The notes: generated by a model from the letters alone, not told the origin. DNA of 64,000 nucleotides from Rotaria macrura (GCA_900239685.1 OENT01000036.1:62001-126000); one strand, 5' to 3'; numbered from the stretch's first letter, positions 13,901 through 27,399 are shown. Program-made: numbers and translations.

Positions 13901-15537
13901 AATTCTTACAACCCACGAAATGGCAGGTAGAAAAATTCGAATATTTTCATAATATTTAAATGAGACAAAATAAATTGTATAGAACTAAAGTAAGTCGTGA
14001 ATATCTGGTGACGAACTGTCATGTATGCAGTTTATCTTTGAAGATATAAAACAAAAGTAGAAGAGTTCTTAAAAACATGAAACCGATTCATATGTTTGTG
14101 AGCATCTTTGATTTTAATATTATCATGATCCTAATAGTATTACTAATAGCTATTAATAATCTAATGGAAGATTAGATCTTTGATTTGATGACTTGACGTA
14201 AGGCTTTTTGTTTTCGAATATGTTATTGTAGATTTCTAGAAAACATTAAAAACTAGCATCTTTGTTTTATTGTATCCTTTTGTTGAATCAATCATTTTCT
14301 TTAGATTCAATGGTAATTATCGATCTCGTGGTTATACTGCGCCACGTTCATATCATACTCAACTGCAATCCACTGAACAAATGGCTGACACTATTCCTAA
14401 TAATCAATATCAATGGTCGATTGATTTCAAAGAAGTGCCGTATTTCCTTGCCGTACTCGATAATCGTAATCGTGCTCGCCATTCCGATACACGTCCACAT
14501 CATAGACATGATTACATGTTATTTATTGCTGATAATTATGGCCAAATAGGTGTTTATAGTCTACCGAAATCAATGAGCAACATGAAACCAACAACTGTTG
14601 GTACCGGTGAACTTTTTCCGAAAAATTCACGCTTACTTTTGGAATCATTTGCTGTATATGAATATGCCATTGTTGTTTATGTACGCCGTTTCGAACAAAA
14701 ATCAAATGAAATTGAACATTCAAAATTACTCAAAGCTGGTTTACCTATCATGAAAGGCGAACAAGTTTGTTTTTTTTTCTTAATGTTGTTGGATTTTAGC
14801 TTTTGTATAATATCATGGATATTTATTCAGGGTCGATACAATGATCATGGTGGTATGATTTATCTTTTTTCTCATGGTGGTGATGAAATCGATGGTGTTT
14901 ATCAATCGCATCCTATACGAACTATACTAGTTGATCAAAATTTAGGTCGTCTATGGGCATTGAATCCAATGCAAAATTATGTTTACTGTTATACGGCACC
15001 ATATACAAAGGATGATATTCAACTATGTTTACACGACGAAGATGTTATCATGGATTTTTCCGATGAACATTTTGAACCATCAGCAATGATACAATCTCAT
15101 CAGTCAATCGGTCTGATTGACTCAGAACATGATTCATATCGTTTGTACAGTAAAGATGGTAGATATCGTTTAATAACAACTTATGAATATTCAGACAATC
15201 ATCAATGGAAATTATCCGACGGAGTGATTTTTAAAGATAATCGAACATTATTGAAATTTATAGAAGACAAGTGTTGTGATAATGATGCAAATGATGTCAA
15301 TCATCGAAATAGATATTATGGTAGTCCACGACGGTTTCTCATTGAATTAACTCCAGATGGACAAGAAAAACGACAAATTCAAGCTGATACACTCTATAGT
15401 ATGGTACTCGGTATGTCTTATGTGTTTATAATACAACTAGCAAATAGATTCATGTTATATGTATTCTAGGACCGAATGATGAGATCATCGTGGGTTTTGC
15501 TGCACGTGGTGATCGTGGTTTAATTCATTGTTATTAA
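10928..15537 (+). CDS. TRIM-like gene C with Arg/Gly-rich linker
   Basis: Exons 10928..11116, 12212..12596, 13107..13263, 13337..13402, 13468..13573, 13625..13926, 14305..14764, 14831..15410 and 15470..15537 give 770 residues in one open frame. The RING-like motif has CLIC first, but the usual C-x-H is C-G-C, so the histidine ligand is replaced by Cys. The B-box from Cys137 is complete (CTIC, CEHC, CDLC, final His). A coiled coil spans about 190-330. Unlike its relatives, the linker at about 365-420 is rich in Arg, Gly, Asn, Tyr and Ser (RSRGARG, YRSRGY) and resembles an RGG-type RNA-binding or disordered segment. A propeller-like domain fills about 437-770 and ends HCY. The acceptor at 13106 (GTTAAG) is weak, but the frame and the coiled-coil alignment support it. 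Ligase activity is inferred. Confidence 0.82.
11117..12211 (+). other. Long intron of gene C (1.1 kb)
   Basis: Phase-0 intron right after the RING, the same position and phase as the 667 bp first intron of gene B (5161-5827). It begins with a short CA repeat, and nothing else was recognised. Confidence 0.6.
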
Positions 15538-16991
15538 TGTTCTCGATTTCAGTCATGCATATTATTCTTGCTCATGGACCCGTAAAAATCATCATTTTCT
15601 TGTCAGATAGTTTCATACCATGTCAATGAAGTATTAGTAAAAATTCTACTTTGATGTATTCTTTTTTTGTTTTTATTTTTAAATAATATATGTTAGATGC
15701 ATAAACATATATTTTTGCCATGAGAGAATATCTTTCTTGGTATTTTGTATTTCTAATGTAAAATGTTCATTGTTTTCTTTTGTATTCATTTTCAGCAAAA
15801 AAAAAACATATGAACATTTTTGGAGAGATGTTGTACAACTATGTAGTTGCTAATATTGTTTTTCTATTCTCAGTGCATTCTCATTCATTTTGTATTTGAT
15901 TTATAATCATCTCTATATACTCTTTTTTTCATTTTGTTTCTTTTTGTAAAAATTTAATTGAAAAAAGAACAGCAGCTATCGATGATAATATATGAAATAA
16001 AAAACAATATCTATAGTTTAATTCATGTTTTTGAATGTACGCGTACGGATTTTGCATTTCGATTCATACTAATCCACTATCATTGGGTTATAGGCAAGGA
16101 TGAAGAGAATTCCTAGAGCATGACATCAAAGAGAACAATGTTTTCTGTTGAAAGTGTAGCTAACTTTCAATTTTCTGCATCAGTAAAGAACAACTATTTT
16201 CGCTCTACCTGAAACTGTGATCGAAATTTCTGAAATCAAAAATAAAAGTTCTAGAATTGATCTGCAATTGGTCGAAAAGTGGAATTTTTGAACTTTTTTT
16301 TATTTGAGAAATTTTGATCACAGTTTCAGGTAGAACAGAAAAAAATGGTCTTAACTGAGACAAAATGTTGAAATCCAGCAACAATTTCAATAGGAAAAAT
16401 TTTCGTCGTTGATATCATGTTCTAGGAACTGGTGCATCCCTAGCTATAGGATACAACACACACTGGATCGTGCTTGAAAACCATCTTCTGATTGAATTAA
16501 AAACTTCTACTGCAGTTCATTAAATAGTACATCAATATGTCGCGTTTAATTGAAGAGAATTTTTCGAAGAATTATCGGTGTAAATTTTGAATATTTGTTT
16601 TGTAGATGAAATTTAGTAAGTATCTGTGCGAAAGCAAAGTTAATTTGAGAAAATGAATGTTTAAAGATCTCAGAAAAGTTCAATTCATTCGTTCAGTTTC
16701 GAACTGATCGTTCGTTCATGGTACATAAATTGTACACATAAAGTAGTTAATTCAGAATTTTAAATGTGAGAATAGTTTCGATATCGAAAAATATCTTGTA
16801 TGAAATTTTTATTTTATTTTTCATCATAGAGTACAACTGAAATAATATCTACAGAAAATCTATTGTGCTACAATCAGTAGAAATCATTCTTATCGTTTTC
16901 TAGATAAGATTTTGTTAATCAATATAGAATAGTACATTGATTGTACAAAGTAATTATTCTCTCACGGTAGTCAAACATTATTGACTTGACA
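15538..16991. other. Intergenic spacer between genes C and D
   Basis: It holds the foldback element listed separately. The rest is AT-rich, with T-runs just after gene C that may belong to its 3' UTR. No coding exon was recognised. Confidence 0.6.
16089..16448. mobile_element. Foldback / MITE-like inverted repeat element, about 360 bp
   Basis: The two halves are imperfect reverse complements of each other over nearly the whole length. The clearest matches are CTACCTGAAACTGTGATC at about 16206 with its complement near 16315-16332, CCTAGAGCATGACATCAA with its complement near 16405-16425, and GGATG near each end. Only about 20 bp in the centre is unpaired. It carries no ORF. A non-autonomous DNA element is the simplest reading. 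No clear target-site duplication was found. Confidence 0.7.
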
Positions 16992-18748
16992 ATGATCAAT
17001 CAACAAGAAAACCAATGTCCTATATGTTTAAAATCATTCAATGATCCCAGACGTATGCCTTGTAAACATATATACTGTTTTAAATGTATACCACAGTTAC
17101 ATCGTCGTGAATTGGATACAAAAGAGTATATTGTCATTGAATGTCGTCTTTGTTTAATGCGACATAAATTCAATGATTGGTCAACGTTGAAATACTATGT
17201 TACATTGAACTGTGTACCATATTTCACTACATTAAGATTTGATAATAGAGTAATAACATCGACAAAATCATTATGTTCGTCTTGTTTTATCATGATTAAT
17301 AATGAGTCGAATGTTGATCATCTTGAAACATGTATACATTGTAATAAAACAATATGTCATCAATGTCTTATTGATCATCGAATGATTTTGAAAAAGAATA
17401 TTCTTCATGTAATTAATCAATATCGTTTAGTCATGAGAAAGAATGAACAAATAAGTCAACGAACAAAAATTAAACTTGAAAACATGAAAATGCATGTTGA
17501 TCTTTGTGCTAGCAAATTGATTGATCAGGTTTGTTCTATCTTTGTATGAATCTTATTATCTATGTTAAGTCATTTTGGCTAAGTATATCATAGACTAACA
17601 AATATTGTGAATCAGTTATTGCTCAAATTGATGAACGCAAGTAATAAATAGTTTCATGGAACTGAACTCTCGTATTTTGTTTTTAATCATTGTGTAGACT
17701 TCATGAAGAAACAAACTCGAGTTCAGGCTATGATTCATTGAATGAACAACAATATTTCGAGTAACTTTTTCTTTACATGAAATAATAAAGCAGAAACGTA
17801 TGATTTAGTATGGATCATGATATGAGTCAACTATCAATTTCACTAAATAATATTGTATTGACAGCACCATCTGTTATACCTATAAATTTACTTGGTGAAT
17901 TCATTTCGAATGATTCAAATTTAGTATCGCCATTATTAACAGCACGACTTATGTGGTCATTAACTTATTCGTATCATCCATCTCATATTGTATTTGAATC
18001 TGAATCATCAAAATTATTTATTTGTACTGAATATGGTTTTGTATCTGTTTATGATTGTACTTTATCTCATGTGTCACTTAGTAACACATTTAATTTGCAG
18101 TGTCATGCTATTTCATCAACGACAATAATCAAATCACTTACAGTCTCAGCATTTTCTCTAATTATTGTTCTTAATTCATTGATAGAATCGACTGTAAACT
18201 TTTATTCACACAATGGACGTCTTTTACACTCGGTATCTTTATTGAATGAATATATTAGTCAGATTCGTTTTGAACATAATTGTTTATGGTGTCTCGAATT
18301 AATTTCTTCATCATTATTCTATTTTTTACTTCAATCAAATAACATTATCAATAGAAATTTACTTGACAAAATAAATTTTATTTCATTTAAACAACAATCT
18401 TTTAATCCCTATCGATTTGCTGTGAATGAATTATTTGTTGTTATTATGGATCGAGCTTCAACTGGAATACTATTATTATTCGATAAATCTACTGGATCTT
18501 GTTTAAAGCAAATAAATATACCAATAAATGATTGTCAACCATGTGATATTGAGCTTACTAATCATTTATTAATCTATCGGTTTCCGCATTGTCTATTATT
18601 AACAACATTAGACGATGAACAATCTATCGAACAAATTCATGCCAATAGAAATTTAAATATAACAACAGGCAAATCTGATACCGATATTCTTGTCAGCATG
18701 TTAACGGACGATAATCATACATATCTTATTCAATACTACGTCAAATAA
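16992..18748 (+). CDS. TRIM-like gene D, compact copy with canonical RING
   Basis: Exons 16992..17528, 17594..17640, 17698..17760 and 17809..18748 give 528 residues; the three introns are short (48-65 bp). Residues 9-54 are a textbook C3HC4 RING: CPIC, CKH, CFKC and CRLC. A B-box begins at Cys95 (CSSC, CIHC, CHQC, final His). A coiled coil covers about 145-215, and a propeller-like domain about 262-528 ends YYVK. RING and B-box lie in one uninterrupted exon, whereas B, C and E split them. The propeller is the most diverged of the five. The protein most likely works as a RING E3 ligase; its partner is unknown. Confidence 0.83.
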
Positions 18749-20069
18749 TACTCCTATATCTTATCTAGTCACATACTTATGTATATATATATATATTTCT
18801 AGTGTATCTTTGAATACTATCTGACGAGGTTTAATTTTCAACTTCGTTTTTTTTTCCATTGCCAAAAATGCTAATAATATGAGAAGGGAATTCAATTTTC
18901 GAAAATGACATCAACTGGTTGTTTTTTAAGAACCTAACTAGATGCAAATTTTTCATGTCGTTAAGAATCGATGTGAATAAGTCAGAATGATACGTAAGTC
19001 AGTGATTAATATCGGTTTCAAATAAAACGAAAAGAATGTTGAGTATACTTGAAATATGTTTTGATAAGAACTCAATAGATATGAGCAGTATTCATCGTTT
19101 GAAAGTGGAAATTAAATTGTATACATCGAGTTTTTAGTACGATATTCTCTTGACAATTCTTTTAATGACAACCTCACAAGATTTTCAAAAACTAGAGATC
19201 TTCTATCTGATCTAGAAGGTCGAATGCCTATCTAGTTTAGTACCAAACTTGTACGTAAGATAAAAGTTTAATCAACAACATGGACATATTATTGAATATT
19301 AAAATTCTAAAATCTTGGTATTACATTATATTACTTGTTTTTTGTTCTAGAAACTTGATAGGAGGAACTGATTGAGAGAGCAAAAATAGTTCGTATAGTA
19401 GATTCAACTTCTTCTTTCAAATGAAGGACATTGTTTATGTTTCTATCTAGTTCCTATCAAAATTTATTTGAAAAATACTGAACATTCTTTTTATGTGACA
19501 TTTCTTTAAAAAAAACTTCATCTCGATTGATTACTCGATCCAATCCTGTCCAATTCCTTATCGAGATGCAAGAGCAAAAAGAAATAAAAAAATAATCTCT
19601 AATATTGAATCGTGAAAGAATTTCTTGAGTGGTTGTATATTTTCTCCGACAAGGAATGATCGACATTTACCTCTCGTATGGTACTGGTTAAAGTCGTTTT
19701 CACTATTAGTATACATGGAAAAATGACTTGAGTGACTTTTATACAACGAAAAAATCGCAGTGGAAAACAAATATTTGTGTAGAGAACTGTTCATTCAATA
19801 ATTTCGAATAATTCCAGCATAACTCTAGTCACATCTTAGTAAAAGGTTGAATAACGTTTTTTCGAAGGAAGTATTCTTTGAAAATAAACGGTTCGTCAAG
19901 TACATTGTTAGCATTCGTGGCATTGGAAAAAAATTGAAAATAATCCTAGTCAAATTATTTTACTAGATACTTTATGTTTATATTTTTTAATTTTCCCTTT
20001 TTTAAATCGTATGTCTCTTATAACTTTTAAGCGTTTTTTTTTCTTTCTGATTCTAGATCTAAATAATTA
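18749..20069. other. Intergenic spacer between genes D and E
   Basis: A short TA repeat lies near 18784-18797, just after the gene D stop. Otherwise the sequence is AT-rich and unstructured, and no exon, RNA gene or transposon was recognised. Confidence 0.5.
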
Positions 20070-22693
20070 ATGCCATTGTTTACTCGTGAATTTGTTTCGT
20101 GCCATGTGAAACCGTATGACTCACATCTGTACAATGATCCTGTTATGCTGAATTGTAGTCATGTATTTTGTCGTTCATGTTGTTTGGAATTAGCTAAAAC
20201 GAGCAACGATCAATCTAGTATAATGTTATTAATATATAAATATATATACATATTTTATTAGTCGATTTCCTTTTTAGTCACATGTCCGATTTGTGCAACT
20301 CGAATTTCATATGATAATCTCGATCGATTTGCTCATAATCTTATCTCACATGGTACATTAGCATCCATGGTTAAACAGTATTTAAGAGAAGAAAATAATC
20401 GTCGTATTTGCAATTCATGCCAGAAGAATTATCTAAATCATGACGACGAAAAATTATGTAGACAATGTGATATTGATAATGAAAATATTAAAAAGAAAAT
20501 AATTCAAACATTAGCTCATTGTGAAGATCTAATTGCCAGTCAAAAATTATTAACCTTAGAAAAAATTCATGAACAAGCAAATCAATTATATGAAACAACC
20601 GATCGACAAACAAAATCTTATTTTGAACAAATTGATACATATCAAGAAGAACTTGAACATTTATTAGCACTACAGCAAAAAACCAATGATATTAATGCGT
20701 AAATATATCTATAGATATATGTTTTTGAATACAAATGGAACTTTTGTAGATTGAAACATCAACCTATGCATATTAATACCATATCTAGATTAGTTGAACC
20801 TCGATTACAAGCATTAAGGTATAGTGTAATTGATGTCAATGGGAGTTTCATTGTTCTCTTGTAGAAATAACGAAGATTTTCTTGAAAATATGATGGTTGA
20901 AAAAGAAATTCGACGTTTAAATGATTTAGCTGATCGACAATTACGATTACTCAAGCATAAATCAGATGCAGTAAGTTATTTTGTATTTTCTCAAACAAAA
21001 AGAACTTGTAGATGTATCTATTTTCGAATTCAAACGTGACACTTTCGCATGAACTATTTCACGAAGACTGCTCCCGTTTGAGAAAGATAAACAACAATCA
21101 AGGGAATGTTCTTTTGAATTCGTTCTTGTATTTCAAATAGGATTACATCCTAGATTATGTTTATCTTCTGTTTTTTCGTTAGTCAACATTTAATATTGTA
21201 AATGAGAAACTTAATCCACGCGCGCGCATCTATCATTCTCGACACCTGCACTGTAGAATAACAAAAACTTTTAAATGTTCAAAAATATATGTCAGACATT
21301 TAACTTTTACGACAGCTCTTAGCATCATTTCTATCATCTCATTTCTTGAGATTGTCGTTAAATACCAAGACAAGGCTAGACTCCATTGTGTGCTGTGAAC
21401 TTGTTAATAATTTTTGCCGTATGCATGAGATATGTATGCATAGATTAATCGTGAACGTATAGATCAATTTGACATTTAGTTTTATTTTCAATGTGAAATT
21501 TTATCTGCAGAAGAAAAGTATTTTTTTCATTGAAACCTTCGGAAACTTTGTCGAAATTTTCTCTTGCTTGAGAAAGATTTAGTCTTCATAATTGAGACAT
21601 ATTTGAAAGAAATTACATCATATGCAATTTAAATAATGACCTTGCATAAACATAAATTAGTATGGTAGTCTATTACAAGCATATTTTGTAGGTACCCGTA
21701 CTGAGTACTCCAACCGAAAGTCTACCAAGCAATGTATTTGGTGAACTTCTTTTCAAACCATTTGAATTCGTACCGAAAATACCAAGTTCATCATCAGATC
21801 AATCTATGATTAATAGTTATGGTGATGCATCATTTCAATCGATTCCACCGAAATTACCCATGTGGACAGTGATTATAAAAGCACTACCAACTCATCTATG
21901 CGTCTATCCACTTGGCAAATCGACAATAATATTTAGTTGTAGTGCAAATGGTACTATATCACTTTTGACATACGTATCACCCGTTACATATGATTCACCA
22001 CGCTTCGTACGATCATTCGATCTATTTCCTGCACAAAGAAATATCACTGTTCAATCATTTACTGTATTTAATCGTTTTATGCTTTTACATATTCATCAAA
22101 AATTCGACAATGGTTCACTTTTCTTCTTTACACATGACGGAACACTTGAACAAGGACCTATTACATTAGCTGATCCTATCCGTCAGTATCTTGCAGATGA
22201 AAATCGTATATGGGCTATTGATTCTATTACACAAACCATATTTTTTCATGCACAACCATTAGTTACACATGAAATTTCATCTATACTTTCTAAGCGTGAT
22301 AATTTTATTTCATTTGATTCTAAATCAACTTTTATTCCATTTCGTATTGCATTAAATCATCAATTAATAGCTATACTTAGTAAAGATAAACAACAGGTTT
22401 ATATTTACAACAAAATATCTCGTGAACGAATATTTACAAGTCAATTCAGTGCTGGTACTAATCTAAATATATGGGACATAGGATTATTTCCACGTGATCA
22501 TAGTTTATTGCTTAAATTTGATTGGTCATTTGATGGAAATGTAAAACGTTCTTTATTTATACATTTTAATACACAAAATGAATCTGTTGGACGAATTGAA
22601 GGCAAATATTGTCTAGGTGCAGTTATTGGACCTAATAAAGAAATATTAATTGGTTTTAATCTTAGGTCAGGTATAATAAGATGTTATATGTGA
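20070..22693 (+). CDS. TRIM-like gene E with degenerate RING and B-box
   Basis: Exons 20070..20217, 20278..20698, 20750..20818, 20865..20970 and 21692..22693 give 581 residues. The second half of a RING is present (CSHVFC, CRSCC at 29-38 and CPIC at 52-55). The first CxxC pair expected just upstream is missing: the aligned positions are Lys and Asp. The start ATG is preceded by an in-frame stop, so no hidden N-terminal ligand pair lies directly upstream. The B-box from Cys94 keeps only CNSC and CRQC. A coiled coil (about 115-230) and a well-conserved propeller-like domain (about 304-581, ending RCYM) follow. The copy may have lost E2 binding while keeping its propeller, or a 5' exon may be missing from this model. 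Confidence 0.8.
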
Positions 22694-22805
22694 ATTTATA
22701 TTTTTTTAGAAGAGTTTTTTTTTTCAACTGTTTTCTTTTGTAGAATTTATTATTATTTTTTTTTTCGTTTATACATTTCTATTGAAATAAAAATTAGATA
22801 AGATA

Positions 22806-24745
22806 TTAGGAATCAATAGTCGGATTTGTTATAGCATTTCGAACTTCAACAAATAATTTATCCCAATCCCAAGGTTTGCGTTCCTAGATTAAAGATAGAT
22901 TTAACGAGTAAGAATACATCATGAAATAATAAAGTTTTACTTCAGACTCCAATTCTTCGTGTAAATGAAGATTATGATATAACATACCAATGTCGATTTT
23001 GCTATCCTTGTTGTTAAAAAAAATAGAATATAAATATTTTGTGTACACTTTTAATGATCATATTTACGATATATTGACTAGTGCGTTCACGAGAAAATTC
23101 ATTTTCGATTTCTTTAAATGACGAAATTTGATAAATTGAAAATCTTCAAAGAGAAAAATATGAAAAATTCTTTGCTCAAAATTGTATGATCGTTCTATAA
23201 TTACTTACTCGGGAGCAACAGCTATTTGAGGCGCTGTATCAACAACATCATCCCCATCTGCGTCATCCATAGGAATCGTAGGAATATCTAAATCATATGA
23301 AAAGAAATAAACAAACAGATAAGTAAACACATATTTTTCATTGCGGTCCTATCTCGACTTCTATACATGGTACAGATTGCAGTATTTTGTGTGCACTTTC
23401 TGAACAGAAGATGTTGGCTTGACAAACGAGTTAACCTATCCGATTGATTGAAAACGAAGAAATACATCGTAGTGATATTTCTTATTAATTGTATTATGTT
23501 GAAAAAGAACACAAATCTTCTTTAACAAGGTAGTTGTTCTTGTTGAAACGAATATTCTTGCAAATTTGGAAGGTCATATGTCAGTAGTATTTCAACGAAT
23601 CATGCTCAACTTCGATCGATAACCCTTTTTTTTGTATGTCATTGAGTTTGTATATGTACTAATGTCATATACAAATCTTTCATTGAATGTAAATAATCAT
23701 CGTATACCTGACATGTTGGTAAAAAATAGAACAGTAACGGTTCTATTCGCACTCTTCAAATGTAGATAACGGGAAATTTTTTGAAAAATCTTTTGTAATA
23801 GACTAATTCATATCGAAAGAGTGACTCTGTATAATCGTACATGTTGCATCCGAGCTAAATTTTTAGAGCATTAGTTGTACGCAAAGTTTCAGTCGCATCC
23901 CTACTACTTCTCCCCAGTATGTTTAGTAGTCGAGATTTGAAAGTAGTAGAGTGGTGTTTGATTAACAATACTAATTATATATTGTTTGTGGCAATTTAAA
24001 ATTTACCCGTAGCAATGATTTCTTCTGCTGCTCGCCGAGCAGTTTGTCGAATCATAGGAGGTTGAGAAGCTTGTATTGTTGGAACATCTCTATAATCAAT
24101 AGAATTCTCTTTTGTTTTCAACATGAAAATTTTCAATGTAAATCTCTGTAAACAAAAGAAAAAAAATAACATACAAATTTCCATTGTCATCATTTATGTC
24201 GTTTGACCAGCCACTGTTTGCTTCAGGAGCAAGTCGTTTACTTGATTTTGATTTTGATGCTGCTGTCAAATTAATAGACTGTAAATAGATGAAGATATTT
24301 GTCATTCTTTTATTCTTTGTACATTGACAATTGAATAGGTTTGAAGCAAAGCGTGTATGAATGATTTCATTAATTATTATTATGCTATTCTACGTCATGA
24401 TGATATTAGTACTCACTAATAATTAAAAAAGGAGTGTGTCAATGTATTATGTACGTAATCAATAGAATTGCAGCTGCAATTAGTGCTAATTTTCTTGATA
24501 TGTTATTCACGAGAGTAAATCTGGCACTATGAAAGCGCTCAAATCACCTTTGAAGCACTTTCAAGCATTTCATCAAACTTATCATCGATTGGTTCATTGG
24601 GTACACGTGTTACTCCTTTCGATTTCTTTTTTGACTATTTTTAAGGTTAAATATTTGAGAAACGAAAGTACAAAGAAAAGAATGAAATCGAAAAACTTAC
24701 ACTTGGTATTGTTGATTCATTATCAAGCCAATCTTCACTCGACAT
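22806..24745 (-). CDS. IFT43: Intraflagellar transport protein 43
   Basis: Minus-strand exons 24703..24745, 24548..24615, 24175..24278, 24007..24089, 23209..23287, 23068..23143, 22941..23006 and 22806..22883 join to 198 residues, close to the roughly 210 usual for the family. Family hallmarks in order are a SGWSND segment, the DIPTIP motif, an FKEIENEF segment matching the family's YRDLDNDL, a SKIDI segment and a C-terminal PWDWDKLFVEV block. IFT43 is a subunit of the IFT-A complex for retrograde transport in cilia and binds IFT121. A ciliated animal is expected to keep it. The intron between exons 4 and 5 is 719 bp; most of the others are short. The gene faces gene E tail to tail, with 112 bp between the stops. 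Confidence 0.9.
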
Positions 24746-27177
24746 TCTTATCTAACATGACAAGATATAAATGTTAATATTAAAATTCTAAAACAAGATT
24801 TCAAAACGCATGTCAAGTATATTTGTCTAGTTTTTATGTAAAAGGAAGAAAGTCTACAATAAACATGTGTAAAGAAAACTAGAATATAAAGTTGCCATCT
24901 GACTATTTTCTTTGTAATGCGTTGATTGATTTTGAATTTGAATGAAATATAGACATATATTCTTCGAAATTAACCAGAAATGAATGTTGAAATGATTTAA
25001 TGATTTAAAAAGATGATGTCCTACGTTAGTCATCACCATCTCATTCAAATTCAACGCTTATTTATTTAACTTGTTCTTCATTAGTGAGACCAACTAGTCT
25101 TCTATTAAAATCAAATAATCTTCTGGTTTTCGTTATTTTTTATTTCCTTTCAACGTATGTCAACGTATTTTCAATGAAATTTAACCAGTTTCATCATTGT
25201 CAAAAAGTTTGAAAACTTTGATAATTTTATTGTGTAGATAATGTTGAACGATCATTGCAGCAACTACAATATGAGAAACATACAACACATAAGCAATGAA
25301 TCGTCATCATTGATTTGAATTGTTTCAATCTTAGTTTTTCCTGATGAACTCACATGAAAATTATGAGGAGTGATTTTACTTTATTTATTTTTTTGCCGAT
25401 CATACTCATGCAATTCTTAATTTCTGAACGCCATTTTTATTGATCTGAGTTCATTATCATTATTGTTGACAAATAATTGAAATACTTATTTGATTTCATC
25501 ATTTTTCTTCTGGTTGCTTTGAATTCATGCCGAACCGTTTTTGCTTGAATTTTCCAATCTAAAAATGGTGGAATTTTTATAATTGGAACAAATAAAAGGT
25601 TCTTCTTTTTTTACCATAGAACAGTTCGTCATCGACAAAGAACAACATACATTAACTCTTTATCTGATGTGCTAGTGCATTAGGGAGATGAAGATTTGTA
25701 GAAATATTACAGAGCCATAGACATTGAAACAAGAGTAAGAAAACTGAGCGACAACCTCTCTCGATCTGTTCTGCTGACTTTTCATTGGTTTATAAGAAAC
25801 CGAGTGCATACATACTGCACATTAATAAATTTGATTACAATAGATTGATTGATCATAGAAAAACAATAAGGAATATTGCGCAGATTAAACAGCTATAAGA
25901 TTTCATTGAATAACTCACTTGAAAACGTCTACTGATAGATGTTAAAACATAAGTCACTAAGATTGTTAGAAAACAAACATATTGCGATTTCTTTATATTA
26001 AACGCAATACAACAAAAGCAAAAGTAGTTTAAACCAGTAATTGTACTATCAACGGGATATATACTGATTTGGCCTTATTCTGAGATGTTTATTCCTTAAG
26101 GATATTGATGTTGTTTCATTTGTAGTGTTTCAATAGAAACTTGGTTTTATCGTTCGGAATACTTTCTTCTTGTCTTTATGAAGTAAGTGTCTATTTCATG
26201 TTTAAATTGACTGTCTCTTACGATTAATTCAATGTCTATGTTTCAACAATAATAACCAAACAGACATGAAAATAGAACCGAAAAGTAATTAGTGAGAGAA
26301 TTACAATTATCTTTTATAAAATAAGAAGACATTGTCTCATAGTTCTGCGCAGAATAATCGTTTGTCATTTTTCAAATCATTACATTGGCGTATGACGAAA
26401 TATCTCTATGCTTCGAGCTAGTAATCATATCATAGAGAAAAAAATCAAGAAAATCTAGTGAAATGAAAAACCTAGAAATGTATAAATGATTCTTGATCGA
26501 TTTTAACGAGCGTCTTATGAGCTAGAAAAGCACGATCGGCTGAGCATCTCATTCCAAACGATAGACTGTATCGTTAACAGTTGAGCATTGATGTTTACAG
26601 TAAAGAAGAACAACTCTTCGTTTACAGATACTCTCTAAAATTTACAATATTCCTAGACTATGTGTTCAGAAGAAGAATTTAGTACACTTCTTTGTACAAG
26701 TTTGGTATCGAGATTGAAGAAAATGCGTTCATTTCAAATCATTCGAATGCAAAATATGTTTGAGTGAAACAATAAATTATTAAGAAAAACGAGGTATGAT
26801 GTTTTAATTTTAATATAGTACGGAGAATTACAATGCACCAACATGAGTAAACTTTAAATTTACACAAGTGAAAAGTAAAATTCTTTCATCATGAACAGTG
26901 TCGACTAGAGCTCTTCGGGTCGGGATCGAAATACGGATCGCTTGAGAGGTGGGACACGATGAATTAACTACAACGTCCGGCCTAATTTACTATGACACAG
27001 GGTTGTCACACCTTATGTTATATTTATCGGAGTTGTGCAATACCTAATCTTTAAACAGATCGATAACAATATAAATCATTCACACTAAAAAGTATTTTGA
27101 TGTTTTTTTATAATACTTTTCTTTAAAATGTTTTTATTTTTATTCAAATAAATAAAATAAAATAAACTACAATTATG

Positions 27178-27208
27178 ATCTTTCGACAATTGAAGTTGTC
27201 TTCTTCAG
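27178..27208 (-). ncRNA. Hammerhead-like core, left arm
   Basis: On the minus strand: CTGAAGA, a five-pair stem GACAA/TTGTC with loop CTTCAA, then GAAA-GA-TC. A type-I stem I can be drawn between TACAA upstream and TTGTA downstream. Activity is not shown by sequence alone. Confidence 0.45.
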
Positions 27209-27399
27209 ATGATGTTGTACATGAATGTACGGGCATTGTTTTTATTTCTTTTTCATAGTATGATAGTGAGACGATAAGACAAAATGAACCTGGTAGCATA
27301 TATAGATTATTTGTGTTCTTCCACCGTTCCCCTATCATACTATATAAGTGAAAAAAAAAGAAATAAAAACAATACCTGTACATTCATGTGAAACCTGAT

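Noticed and set aside
26895..26985. Possible tRNA (a TTCGATCCC box B-like string on the minus strand)
   Set aside because: The flanking T-stem does not pair, and no box A or acceptor stem is found at the right distance.
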